NCBI GenBank assembly: GCA_029783825.1
Contig: JAREIK010000756.1
Span: 65,769 to 129,768, forward strand
Direction: 5' to 3'
Source of the DNA: Sapria himalayana
Taxonomy: Eukaryota > Streptophyta > Magnoliopsida > Malpighiales > Rafflesiaceae
DNA: 64,000 bases
The position numbers were made by a program, and so were the translations under genes. Below are positions 13,711 to 26,987 of this stretch, in pieces. Position 1 is the first letter of the stretch. Each line of letters begins with the position of its first letter. The notes below the pieces were generated by a model that saw nothing but the letters and a program-made list of their open reading frames with translations, was not told the origin of the DNA and ran no database searches.

Positions 13711-14518
13711 TATTGAACTTTCATCGTATAAAATCTAGTTGCAAATTTTTTGTGCCTTGTGTTTCCAGGTTCGACGCAATTTCGAACAAACAAAGATGAT
13801 TTTTGCAGCCCTATTTAAGGTGTTTGTTCCATTTTTTAATGATTATGACCGAATATCTATCTGTTTGATGTTCATGCTCCATAATGGGTATTTATGCTCT
13901 ACTTTTATGTAAATACGTGTAGAGCAAAGAGAAAAAGAATGAGGTCATATATGTATGAATGCATCCATGTATGTATGTATGTATGTATGTATTGAACATT
14001 CATCCTGTAAAATCTAGTTGCGCTTTTTTTGTTCCTTGTGTTTGCAGGTTCTACACAATTTTGTACAAACAAAGATGATTTTTGCAGCCCTAGTTAAGGT
14101 GTTTGTTCATTTTGTTATGCTTATGACAGAATATATAGCTATTTGATGTTAATGCTCCATAATGGATATTTACGATCTGCTTTATGTAAATATTTGTATA
14201 GGGAATAGAAAAACAATGAGGTCATATATGTATGAATGTATCCATGTATGTATGCATCAATGTATGTATGTATCAATAGATGTTTGTATGTATCGATGTA
14301 TGTTTGTATGTATGTATTGAACTTTCATCCTGTAAAATCTAGTTGCAAATTTCTTGTGCCTTATGATTCCAGATCTAACACAATTTTGAACAAACAAATA
14401 TGATTTTTGTAGCATTGGTTAATGTGTTTTTTGCTTTTTTATGCTCATGACATAATATCTAAATATTTGATGTTCATACTCCATAATAGATGTTTACACT
14501 CTACTTTATGTAAATATT
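13711..14518 (+). repeat. 280-325-bp tandem repeat, three copies
   Basis: Each unit begins with (TATG)n and then TATTGAAC-TTCATC, and continues through AAATCTAGTTGC, a CAATTTTGAACAAACAAA-like block, ATGATTTTTGCAGCC, TTTGATGTTCATGCTCCATA and a TATTT-CTCTACTTTATGTAAATA block. Starts lie at 13711, 13990 and 14315. The third copy is cut at about 14518, where it runs into the palindromic TATATGTACATATA array. No open frame is conserved between copies. Confidence 0.9.
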
Positions 14519-15004
14519 TGTACATATATACTAGTATATATGTATATGTACATATACACTGAGTATATATGTACATATAAATACTTGTACATATATACCA
14601 GTATATATGCACATATACATATATAATGGTATATATGCACATATACACGGTAGTGTATATGTAGATATATACCAGTATATATGTACAAGTATTTATATGT
14701 ACATATATACTCAGTATATGTACATATATACTCAGTATATGTACATATACACTATAGTGTATATGTAGATATATACTAGTATAAATGTTTATATATACTA
14801 GTGTATACATATACAATGTAGTATATATGTACATATATGCTACAGTGTATATATACATATATACTATTATATATGTACATATATAATGGTATATATGTAC
14901 ATATATACTATAGTATTATATGTAACTAGTAAAATACTAGTATATATGTACATATATACTAGCGTATATATGAACATATATACCAAAGTATTATATATTT
15001 ATCA
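14519..15004. repeat. Palindromic TATATGTACATATA array A
   Basis: Repeats of TATATGTACATATATACT and close variants. The core GTATATATGTACATATAC is nearly its own reverse complement, so the array could fold into many hairpins on either strand. A matching array lies at 15780-16180, and shorter ones lie at about 40990-41165 and 47655-47865, next to the same CACTA-like internal box. Confidence 0.9.
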
Positions 15005-15302
15005 AAAAAGAACATTATTTATTTATTTATTTTGATTTGATTGACTAGTTTAATTTTCATATAGACATGGTACCGCAATGTTTTCCTTAAGTAGCTTGTA
15101 GGAGAGAATGGATTTTTCACTTGGCATGATGCACCACGACTAGAATAGCTTCGTCGCAGCAGAAAGATGGTGACTAGAGGAGCCGGGGGAGAGAAAGTAA
15201 CATTAATTTCATGGATAAATTAAACTTTATGTAATGTTGTTAGATATATTGATGAAGAAGATGTAATAAAATTTAGTTATGTTTTTATTTTAACTATGTA
15301 AA
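15005..15302 (+). mobile_element. CACTA-like family internal box, copy 1
   Basis: About 300 bases starting TTATTTATTTTGATTTGATT, then a CATGGTACCGCAATGTT segment, GGATTTTTCACT, GGTGACTAGAGGA, GGGGGAGAGAAAG and a GATGTAATAAAATTTA segment. The box recurs as a direct repeat at 16173-16483, truncated at 41178-41308, and in reverse orientation at 47390-47640. The recurring neighbours (palindromic array on one side, CACTA-like end on the other) mark it as the conserved interior of one transposon family. I see no certain protein product. Confidence 0.75.
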
Positions 15303-15779
15303 ACAAGGGTTGTGTAAAGTGTAGTTATTCAATATCATTATGCAAAAATATTTTCATCATCCTATGTTGTACATGCGCATGGTGGAGCGCTCCATTTTTC
15401 TATGTTCAAGTTTCTTATTGATTTGTTGATGGTTACTGATGCTGATGATCAGTCTCTATTTCATCTGCCAATTCTTTTGTTAGCTTGTTAGCTCGATTAT
15501 GGTGGGGTAGAGCAACATCGTTATAGGCCTTGGGACTGGGAGAGAGTTCTGGTTGCGAGGAGGAAAGATGCGAACTTTGATGCACAAAGGCCAAGCCTGG
15601 CTCGTGGCTTGTCTTCCAAATTTTTCTCTAAGAGTTTTTAGAGATATTTTCCTAAATTTAAATAATTTTCCCATTTCGTATTTATATTGATAGTGAAGTT
15701 TAGTGCCATCTTTGTGAAGTATAAATGAGATAATACTAATTTGTTGTAGTTTTGTGTCATCTAAGAGTATGTGATTATA
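15303..15779 (+). other. Spacer with an unidentified 49-codon open segment
   Basis: Between the two internal boxes there is less AT-rich sequence. From 15492 to the stop at 15639-15641 the plus strand is open and reads HRYRPWDWERVLVARRKDA, then NFDAQRPSLARGLSSKFF and KSF. The composition (many Arg, Trp, Asp) is unlike the surrounding AT-rich DNA and looks like a piece of a real gene, but I do not recognise the family. There is no start codon and stops lie upstream. The opposite strand also has a 111-codon frame (15480-15815), which I regard as a shadow or an equally unproven alternative. Confidence 0.35.
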
Positions 15780-16172
15780 TACATGTAGATATAATACTAC
15801 AGTATATATGGACATATATACTACAATACATATATACTTATATACTAAGTATATATGTACATATATATTGAGTATATATGTAGTTATATATTGAGTATAT
15901 ATGTATGTATATACTGAGTATATATTTTTTTATATACAGAGTATATATTTATGTATATACCAAGTATATACGTACGTATATACTGAGTATATATGTAGAT
16001 ATTTACCGAGTATATATCTACATATATGCTGTAGTATATATGTATATATATATTCAATTTAAATGTACATATAATTGTGCAGTATATATGTACATATACT
16101 ACAATAATATATGTAACTAGTGAAATGCTAGTATATATGTATATATACACTATAGTATATATGTACTTCAGT
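15780..16172. repeat. Palindromic TATATGTACATATA array B
   Basis: Units of about 20-25 bases such as CTGAGTATATATGTAGATAT, mostly containing GAGTATATAT or AGTATATATGTA. It precedes box copy 2 just as array A precedes box copy 1, so array plus box has been duplicated with a period of about 1.17 kb. Confidence 0.88.
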
Positions 16173-16483
16173 ATTATATATTTATCTAAACATAACTTTT
16201 TATTTATTTATTTTGATTTGATTGACTGGTTTAAATTACGTACAGATATGGTACCACAATGTTCCCCATATGAAGCTTGTAGAGGTGAAGGGATTTTTCA
16301 CTATAAATGATGCGCCATGACTAAGACAGCTTTGTCATAGTAGAGAGCTGGTGACTAAAGGATTTGGGGGAGAGAAAGCAACATCAATTTCTTGGATAGA
16401 TTATACTTTATGCACTGTTGTTAGATACATTGATAAATAAGATGTAATAAAATTTTATTATGTTATTGTTTTAACTATGTAGA
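16173..16483 (+). mobile_element. CACTA-like family internal box, copy 2
   Basis: Direct repeat of 15005-15302, with the same ordered blocks (GATATGGTACCACAATGTTC, GGGATTTTTCACTA, GGTGACTAAAGGA, GGGGGAGAGAAAGCAAC, a GATGTAATAAAATTTTATTA segment). It is followed by an AT-rich spacer and a CACTA-type end. A short frame, TDMVPQCSPYEACRGEGIF, runs through its start, but the equivalent frame is not kept in the other copies. Confidence 0.75.
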
Positions 16484-16639
16484 ATATTGTATCAGAATAA
16501 TTTATTAACTAATTTTAATTTTTGTTAATTATAAATTATCATTTATGATTTCCATTTTTATTCAATTTAAGATAAAAACATAAAATTATTGAATTAAATT
16601 TTTTGAAAAAAAAATAAAAAAGTGAAAATAGTTTTGGAA

Positions 16640-16953
16640 TGAAAATAGCTAGAGATTTTTCCCTTGCTAATTTAGCTAGGGATTTTTCCCTTCCTAATTT
16701 AGCTAGGGAATTTTCTGAAGCTTCAAAAAAGGTCAAATTTAACTAGGGAAATTATTATTTTAGATAGAGAAAATTATGTCTCTAAAATTTTTAACTAGGG
16801 ACACAATCCCTCGTTACATTTTAGTGATGATCACTTTAGCTTGGGAAAGGTTCCATCATTAATTAATCCGTCATTATTTCGAGTATAGCGATGGAATAAC
16901 ACCATTTAGCTAGAGAATTTTCTCTAGCTATTAGGGATTTTTTTCATTGTGTT
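16640..16953 (+). mobile_element. CACTA-like right end with subterminal repeats
   Basis: Repeated short motifs TTAGCTAGGGA, TTTTCCCT and TCCCTAGC occur in both orientations, as in the subterminal regions of plant CACTA (En/Spm) elements, where transposon-encoded proteins bind such repeats. The stretch closes with ATTTTTTTCATTGTG near 16937-16951, a decayed form of the usual end TTTTTCTTGTAGTG. The reverse-oriented element at 46838 shows the same motifs next to a better preserved end. Confidence 0.65.
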
Positions 16954-16989
16954 AATTTTCCCACATTGTTTTCTCCCTAGCATAATAAT

Positions 16990-17974
16990 CTTGTGATTCT
17001 TCTTATTCTTCTTATTATTTTTATTATTCTTATTCTTGTTATTCTTCAAATTCATCTTATTCTTTTTATTATTATTTTTCTTCTTATTTTTCTTATTCTT
17101 CATATTCATCTTATTCTTCTTATTCTTCATATTCATCTTATTCTTCTTATTCTTCATATTGTTCTTATTCTTCTTATCATTCTTTTTTTTCTTATTCTTC
17201 TTATTTTCTAAGTTTTCTTAATCTTATTATTCCTCAATTACTTCTTATTTTTTTTTATTCTTTTTATTATTCTTATTATTTGTACTCTTCTTTATCTACT
17301 TATTTTTTTTTTCTTATTCTTTTTATTCTTCTCAATTTTATATTCTTCTTATTCTTCTCAATTTTTTTTTCTTCTTATTTTTCTTATTTTTTGTTTTCTT
17401 CTTATTTTTCTTATTGTTTTTTTTCTTATTTTTATTCTTATTATTCTTATTCTTCTAATTCTTATTATTCTTATTTTTCTTCTTGTTTATATTATTATTC
17501 TTCTTATTCTTCTTATTCTTCTTATTCTTCATATTCTTCTTATTATTCTTTATTATTGTTATTCTTCATATTCTTCATCTTTTTATTCTTTTTATTCTTT
17601 TTATTCTTTTTATTCTTTTTATTCTTTTTATTCTTTTTATTCTTTTTATTCTTTTTATTCTTCTAATTCTTCTTGTTCTCTTTATTCTTCATATTCTTCA
17701 TATTCTTCTTATTCTTATTATTCTTATTATTCTTAATATTCTTCTTATTCTATTTATTCTTTTTATTCTTCATTTTATTCTCACTCTTCATTATCTATAA
17801 ATATTTTTTATACTAATTTTTCTTCTTATACTTCTAATTATTCTTATTATTCTTATTCTTCTTATTCTTCTTATTTTTCTTATTTTTCATATTCTTCTTA
17901 TTCTTCTCATTCTTTTTATTCTTTTTATTCTTTTATTCTTCCTATTCTTTATTTTCTTATTATTCTTCATTATT
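16990..17974. repeat. TTC/TTA polypyrimidine-rich array
   Basis: About 1 kb built from TTCTTA, TTCATA and TTCTTTTTA units. The segment 17577-17661 is nearly perfect tandem TTCTTTTTA (9 bp). The plus strand holds very few purines other than A. Both strands give open frames (Leu/Phe/Ile-rich or Lys/Asn-rich), which are products of the repeat, not genes. It joins the TATC block at about 17975. Confidence 0.93.
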
Positions 17975-18442
17975 CCTATCTATCTATTTATAAGTATGTC
18001 TATCTATCTTTCTATCAATCTATTTATAAGTCTATCTATCTTTCTATCAATCTATATATCTTTATGTCTATCTATATATATATATACCTATCTATCAGTC
18101 TATAAATCTGTTTGTATATCTATCTATCTATCTATCTAAATATCAATCAACCTATCTATTTTCTATCAATCTGTCTACCATTCTATTTATCTATCTGTCT
18201 AATAATTTATCTATCTAATAATCTTACTATCTATCTGTCTATCTTTCATTTGGTTTATATGTCTATCTATCTATTTATCTATCTATCTTTCTTTCTATAT
18301 ATATGTATAACTATCTATTTATCTATCTATCTATTTTTCAATCTATCAATCTATCTATTGATCTCTCTTTCATTCTATCAATCAATTTATATATCAATCA
18401 ATCTATCTATCTGCCTATCAATCTGTCTATCTATCTATCTGT
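17975..18442 (-). repeat. TATC (inverted GATA) microsatellite block 2
   Basis: The plus strand reads TATC, TGTC and AATC, the same orientation as 6985-7735 and opposite to all other GATA blocks. It ends at an abrupt tail-to-tail junction at about 18443-18450 (CTGTATAACAAATAGATA). Confidence 0.95.
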
Positions 18443-20004
18443 ATAACAAATAGATATAAAGAAAGATAGAGAGATAGATAGATAGACATATAGTTAGACA
18501 TATAGAAAAATAGAAATATTAATAGATATATATATATATATATATACATAAAGATTGACAACTAGAAAGATAGATACATAGACAGATAGACAAATTGATA
18601 GATTGATAGTTAGCTAGAAAGATAGATAGACAAATAGATAGACAGACATATAGATTGATTATATATATATATAAATAGATAGATAAATAGATAGATAGAT
18701 ATATAAACAGATAGAAAGGTAGATAGAAAGATAAAAAGATATATATATATATATATATAGATAGATAAATAAATAGAAAGATTGATAGATAGATTCATAG
18801 AGAGATTAATAGATAGATTTTCAGACACATTGATAGACAAATTGATTGACAAATTAATAGACAAATTGATAGACAGATAGACAGATAGATAGACAGACAG
18901 ACAGATAAATAGGTGAAAAGATGGATAATTAGATAGTCTGATTATTAGATATATAAATAGAAATATTATTAGACAGATAGATAGACAAATAGGTAAACAT
19001 ATAGATAGATAGATAAATTGACAAAAACATTTATAGAATAATTGATAGACAAATTGATAGATAGATATATAGATATAATGATTGATAGAAAGATAGACAT
19101 ATAGATAGAAAGTTTATTAGACATTTAGATAGACATATAGATAGATAGTTAGATAGATAAACATATACAAATTCACATATATAGATAGAAAGATAGACAA
19201 ATATATAGTTACATAGATAAATATATAAATAGATAGATAGATAGACAGATGGAAAGATAAATAGATGGAAAGATAGATAGACAGATAGATATAATGATAA
19301 ATAGACAAGTATGAAATGGAAAGATATACAGATAGATTGATATAATGGTATTTAGACATATAGATTGACAAATATATAGATAGATAGATAGATATGCAGA
19401 TAGAAAGATAGAAAGATAGATAAATAGATAGACAGATTGATAGATAGATTGATAGACAAATTGATAGGTAGATTCTTAGTCAGATTGATATATAGATTGA
19501 CATACAGATTGATAAACAATTTGATAGACATATTGAGAGACACATATATAATCAGATTGATAGATATATACATAGCTAGACACATAGAAATAAATAAAGA
19601 TAGATAGTTAGTTAGATAGATAGATCGAAATATAGATAATCAAAAAAAATAGTGAGATTATTAGACACACAGATAGAATGATTATTAGAAAGAAATATAG
19701 ATAGATAAATAAATAAACAAATAGATAGATATACATAAAAATATGCATATACAGTTAGATAGACAAGTAGTTAGAAAAATAGATACAAAGATTGATAGAT
19801 AGTTGAGAAATTGATAGAAAAATAGATATATAGAAATAAAGATAGATATATAGACAGAAAGATAGTCAGATAGATAGATCGATAGATAGACAGATAAACA
19901 AACAAATTGAAAGATTAGATAGATAGACAGATATATCGAAAGATAGATAAACCAATAGATATAAAGATTGATATATAGTTAGATAGATAGATAGATAGAT
20001 AGAC

Positions 20005-20041
<37 letters not shown>

Positions 20042-20058
20042 TAGTTAGACATATATAT

Positions 20059-20089
<31 letters not shown>

Positions 20090-22235
20090 GAGATATATAG
20101 ATACAAAGATAGATACACAGATAGATAGATAGATAGATAGATAGACAGACAAATAGATAGATAAATTGATAAATAAATTAATATTTAGATTAATACATAG
20201 ATTGATAGACAGATTGATACATAGATTGATACACAAATTGATAGATAGATTGATTCACAGATAGATACTCAAATAGATAGACAGACTAATAGATAGATAG
20301 ATAGATAAATAGATAGAGATATAGATAAATAGATTGATAGACATATAAATAGACAGATAGATAGATAGATAGACAGATAGATAGATAGACATATAGATAT
20401 ACAAATAAATATAAAAGTAGATAGACAAATAGATAGATAGATAAAATGATAGATAGATAGATAAAAAATAGATAGATTAATTGATTAAAAGATAGATAGC
20501 CATATAGATAGAAAGATAGATAAACAGATATATAGATAGATATATAGATAGATATATAGATAGATAGACAGACAGACAGATATATAGATAGATAGATAGA
20601 TAGACAGATAGATAGACAAATTGATTGATAGATATAAATATAATAAGAGGTAGAAATATAAATAGATATAAAGTTAGATAGATAGATAAATATATAGATA
20701 GATAAATTGATAGATATTTAGATAGATAGATAGATAGATAGATATATAAATAAATAGACTGATACATTGACACATATATACACGCACATAGGTAGACATA
20801 TAGATATACACATAGATAGATAGATAAATTGACAGATAGATAGATCAAAGATAGATAGATATTTAGATAGACATATAGATAGATAAATAAACATATAGAT
20901 AGGCAAACATATAGATAGATAAATAAACCAATAGACTAACTGCTATTTAGAAAGACATATAGATAAATAGATAGACAAATAAAGAGACATGCATGCAATC
21001 ATGTTGGTAGACAGTCTGGTAGGTCAGCTTACAAACAGATACATAGACAGACAAACAGAAAAAAAGACAGACATACAAATAGACAAATAGACAAACAGAC
21101 AAATAAATAGATAGATAGATAGACAGATATACATATAGTTTGATAGAAAGATTGATAGATAGATTGATAAATAGATTGATATACAGATTGATATATCTTA
21201 GATAGATAGATTAATAGACATATAGATAGACAATAGATAGACAGATAGATATACAAATTGACAGAAAGATAGATTGATAAATAGATAGACAAATAGATAA
21301 ACAAATATAAAGATAAATAGACAGGCAAGTAGATAGATAGATAGATAGACAGATTTATAGATAAAATGTTAGATAGATTTATAGAAAAATTTTTAGATAG
21401 ATTTGAAAGAGAGATTAATAGACAGATTGATAGACAAATAGATAGACAGAGAGATATGTATATAGACATATAGATAGATAGATATAAAGAAAGACAAATA
21501 TATAGTCGGATATAAACATAGATAAATATATAAATTATTAGATAGATAGAAAGATAGACATATAGATAGACAGATAGATTCCATAGATAGAGATTGAGAG
21601 ATAAATAAATAGATAGTAGATAAATAGATGGATAGACAGATAGATATATAGACAGATAGTCAAATAGATAGACTAGATAATTTGACAGAAAGATAGATAG
21701 ATAGACAGATAGATGGATGGATGGATGGATAGATAGATATTCAGATAAACAGACAAACAAATTAATAAATCGATGGTAAGATAAATAGACAGACAGATAG
21801 ATAAATAGATAGATAGATAGATAGAGTGATAGTCAAGCATTAGTATCATAGGTATAGCTGGTAGGCAGGTAGATTGAAAGATAGACAAATAGTCAAATAA
21901 ACAGACAAACTAAAAGATAGAGAAACAAAACAACAAATAATAAATAGACAAATAGATAACTAGTCTAATATACATTGAGGCAGATATATAGATAGAAATA
22001 AAAAAATATAGTAGATAGATAGTTTGATAGAATGATAGATAAATAGATTGATAGACAAGAAGAAAAACACATTGATAAAAAAATAGTAGACAAGTAGATA
22101 GATATATATATATATATATACAGATAGACATAGATATATAGATAATTGGAAAGACATATAGATAGATAGAAAGATATACATATATTTAAACAAATAGATT
22201 TGCATACAGATTGGCTGATAGATAGATAGACAGAC

Positions 22236-22264
<29 letters not shown>

Positions 22265-22266
<2 letters not shown>

Positions 22267-22615
22267 AAAATAAATAGAAATATAGATATATTTATAGATA
22301 GATCGATATATAGACAAATTATTAGATAGATAGTTAAATAGATAGATAGATAAATAGATAGATACCCAAATAGATAGATAGATATATAGGCATAAAGATA
22401 GATAGATAGATAAATAGACAGATAGATAGATAGATAGATAGAAAAATAAATAGAAATATAGATATATTTATAGATAGATCGATATATAGATAAATTATTA
22501 GATAGATAGTTAAATAGATAGATAGATAAATAGATAGATACCCAAATAGATAGATAGATATATAGGCATAAAGATAGATAGATAGATAAATAGACAGATA
22601 GATAGACAAATAGAT
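22265..22615 (+). repeat. 176-bp tandem duplication
   Basis: The stretch starting GAAAAATAAATAGAAATATA at 22265 is repeated from 22441 with only a few differences over about 175 bp, including the rare landmarks GATCGATATATAGA, GATACCCAAATAG and ATAGGCATAAAG. The high identity in such a mutable sequence suggests a recent event. Confidence 0.9.
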
Positions 22616-23399
22616 AGACATAATTAGATAGATTGATAGATAAATATACAGATAGATTGAAAGATATAAAGATAGATAGATAGAAATATAGATAAATAGA
22701 TAGATAGAGAGATAGATAAATAGATAAGTAGATAAATAGATAGATATAAGATTGTTAGATAGACAGATAGATAGAAAGATGGATAGATTGATAGATAGAT
22801 AGATAGTAGGAATGAAATATATACATATATATAGTATATAGACCAATTGATAAACATATAAATAGATAGATATATAGACTCATAGAAAGACACATAGGTA
22901 GACATGTAGTTAGACAAGTAAATAGACAAATAGTTAGATAGATAGACAGACAAACAAATATTTTCGATACATAGATAGATAAATTGATAAAAAAACAAAC
23001 ATATAGGTAGATAGATAGATAGACAAATAGATAGATAGACATATAGATAGATAGACAGATAGATAGATAGACACATAGATAGATAGATATTTAGATAGAC
23101 AGATAGATCAAGAGACATATAGATAGACAAACAGGTATATAAATAAATAAACAAACAGATAGACTAATAGATATAAAGACATACATAGAGAGAGACAGAC
23201 GGATAGATAGACAGATTGGCAAGCAATCATGTTGGCACATATTCTGGTAGGTCAGTAGACATATAGATAGATAGACATATCAATAAAAAAATAAATAGAT
23301 AGAAAAATAGTCAGACAGATAAACAAATAGCTAAAAAGACAAAAAGACAGATAAACATAGAAAAACAAAGACATACAGATAGACAAACAGAAAGATAAA

Positions 23400-24010
23400 T
23401 AGTTTGATAATCAGATTGATAGAGAAAATAATATAAAGATAGATAAATAGATTCATAGACAACTAGATAGATAGGCACATAGATAGATATATAGAAAGCT
23501 AGATATATAGATAGATAGATAGATAGAATGATATATAGATTGATAGATAGATTAATAGATAGATTGAAAGGTATAATAATACACAGATTCATAGATAGAT
23601 AGATAGATAAATAGATAAATAGATAGATATAGGTAGATAGATAGATAGAAAGATAGATATACATACAAATAGTTAGATAGATTATTAGATAGATTGATAA
23701 ATAGATAGAAAGAAAGGATGATATATAGATTGATAGTCAGATTGATAGATAAAATGATATAAAGATAGATAGATAGATTCATAGACAAATAGATAGATAG
23801 TCACATAGATAGATATATAGACAGGTATATAGATAGATTATTAGATAGAAAATATGATATATAGATAGATAGATTAATTGATTGAAAGGTAGAATAATAC
23901 AATGATAAATTGATAGATAGATAGATAAATAGACAGATATATAGGTAGATAGATAGATAGAAAGAAAGATAGATATATACACAAATAGTTAGATAGATTA
24001 TTAGATAGAT
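23400..24010 (+). repeat. About 326-bp tandem duplication
   Basis: Landmarks ATTCATAGACAA, CACATAGATAGATATATAG and GAAAGGTA with nearby sequence occur around 23451-23580 and again around 23777-23900 in the same order. The copies are more diverged than the 176-bp pair at 22265. Confidence 0.65.
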
Positions 24011-25694
24011 TGATAAATAGATAGATAGATCGACATATAGTTACACAGATAGATAGAAAGAAAGATAGATAGATAAACAGATAGATAGATAGATTGATTG
24101 ATAGATTGATTGATAGAAAGATTGTTAAATGAATTGGTAGATAGATTCTTAGACAGATTTATAGATAGATTGACAGACATATTGATAGACAAATTGATTG
24201 ACATGTTGGTAGATATATAGATAGATAAATTGATATATATATAGATAGCTAAATACTTAGATGAAAAGATAGATAAATAGATAGTTAGACAGATAGATTA
24301 ATAGACAAATTAATAGACAAATTGATAGATAGATTCTTAGAGAGATTTATAGATAAAATGATAGATAGTTTGATGGACATATTGATAGACATATAGTTAG
24401 ATAGATTGATAGATATATAAATAACTAGACAAATAAGATAGACAAATAGAGAGATAGATAATTAGATAAATAAGTAGACAGATATATTAAAATATAGATA
24501 GACAGATAGTTAAATTATTAGACATAGATAGAAAGATTAATAGAAAGTTAGATTGATTGATAAATAGATAGCTATATAGATAAACATATGCATATATAGT
24601 TAGATAAAAAGATAGTTAAAAAAATAAATATAAAGTTAGATATATAGATAGATAGACAAATAGATAGAAATATAGAAAGATAGACAGATATATGGACATA
24701 TATATAAACAGATAGATAAATAGATAGATAGATAGATAGATAAAAAGATAGACAAATAGATAGACAGATTGATAGATATATTATTAGATACATAGTTAAA
24801 ATGATAGATATATATGTAGATATAAAGATAGATAGATACCCAGATAGATAGATAGATAGATGTATAGACAGATAGACATAAAGATTGACAAATATATAGA
24901 CAGATAGATTGATTGATTGATAGATAAATATACATATATATAGAAAGAAAGATAGATAGATAGGTAGATAGATAGATTCTTAAATATGTAGATACATAGA
25001 TAGATAGACAGATATATAGAAAGATACATTGTCAGATAAATATATCGATAAAAGGAAAGAAAGATAGAGATATAGATGTACTAATAGATAGATAGATTAA
25101 TAGATAGATATAGACACATAGATAGACAGATTAGTAGACATATAGTCAGACAAGTAAATAGACAGATAGATAGATAGATAGATAGAGAGATAGATAGACA
25201 AACTGATAGATAGATAGATAGACATATATATAAATATTTAGATAGACAAATAGATAGATAGATAGACATGTAAATAAAAAAATAAATATATTGATAGATA
25301 TAAAGACATACATAGAGAAAGACAAACACACACAAATATGTGAGAATCATGTAGGCAGACAATCTGAGAGGCAGGTAGACAGATAGATATATAGGTAGAC
25401 AAATAGACAAATAAACATATAGACAAATAGTTAGATAGATAGGTAAATATATAAATAGACAGACATACAAATTGACACATAGATATACATACAGAAAGAC
25501 AGATTGTAGACAGATAGATAAATATTTTGATAGATAGATTGATTGACAAATTGATAGAAAGTTAGATTGATAGACAGATAGATAGATACATAGATAAATA
25601 GATATATAGATAGGTAGATAGATAGATTGATAGACAAAATGATAGATAGATTGATAAGCTGATTGATTAGATAGATTAAATTACTGATTGATAC

Positions 25695-25732
<38 letters not shown>

Positions 25733-26546
25733 GAACAGATAGAAAGGTAGATAGTTAGATAAAAAGATAGATAGATAGATAGATAGATATATACACAGAT
25801 AGATAGACAGATTATTAGATAGATAGATAAATAGATAGATAGATAGGAAGATATATACCTAGATAGATAGAAAGATAGATAGATATACATATATATAGTT
25901 AGATAGATAGATAGATAAATTGATAGATATATAGATAAACATAGGCATATATATATATATATATTTATTTATTTATTTATTTATTTATTTATAAAGACAG
26001 ATAGATAAAAATATAGATATATATATACAAAGAAAGAAAGATAGATTGATAAATCAACAAATTGATAGATAATAGAAATATAGAAAGATATATAGAAAAA
26101 AAAGATAGACAGATAGATATACCAATTGATAGACATATAAACAAAGACATAGATAAACATATATATATATATATATAAATACTTAGACAGATAGATATAT
26201 AGATAGACAGGCAGATAGAGATATATAGATAGACAGATAGTTAGACATATATATAGACATATAGATCGATATATATATATATAGATAGATATATATATAT
26301 ATATATAATATTTGATAGATAGATTGATAGACAAATTGATAGATAGATTGATAGACATATTGATACACAGATTAATAGATATTTCGATAGAAAGATAGAT
26401 AGATGGATAGATAGAAAAATCACTAGATAGATAGATAGACAAATAGACAGACATATAGACAGATAGACATATAGATACATTTTTAGATAGATAGATAGAC
26501 AAATAGATAGACAGATTGATAGTAAAAATATAGATAGAATAAATGT

Positions 26547-26581
<35 letters not shown>

Positions 26582-26679
26582 AAGATAGTTAGACAAATAG
26601 ATATGTAGATAGATAGATAAATAGATAGATAGATAGATGATAGAAAGATAAACAAATAGATACATAAAAATATAGATAT

Positions 26680-26715
<36 letters not shown>

Positions 26716-26932
26716 ATATAGATAAAAACATAGATAGATAGACAAGTCGACAGATAGACAGATAGATAGACAGATAGATAGACAGATAGATAAAAAGATA
26801 GAATATAAAAAGATATATAGATAGATAGAATGATAAATAGATAGATAAATTTATAAATATATAAATTGATAGACTGATAGATACATAGTTTAATACAGAG
26901 ATAGATAGACCCCTAGATAGACACATATGTAG

Positions 26933-26987
<55 letters not shown>

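Noticed and set aside
14445..14858. Tyr/Ile-rich frames in the TATATGTACATATA arrays
   Set aside because: Palindromic repeat gives the same open frames on both strands; not coding.
16924..17666. Lys/Asn-rich and Leu/Phe-rich open frames in the TTC/TTA array
   Set aside because: Translations of the hexamer and 9-mer repeats on both strands; no start context, no family motif.
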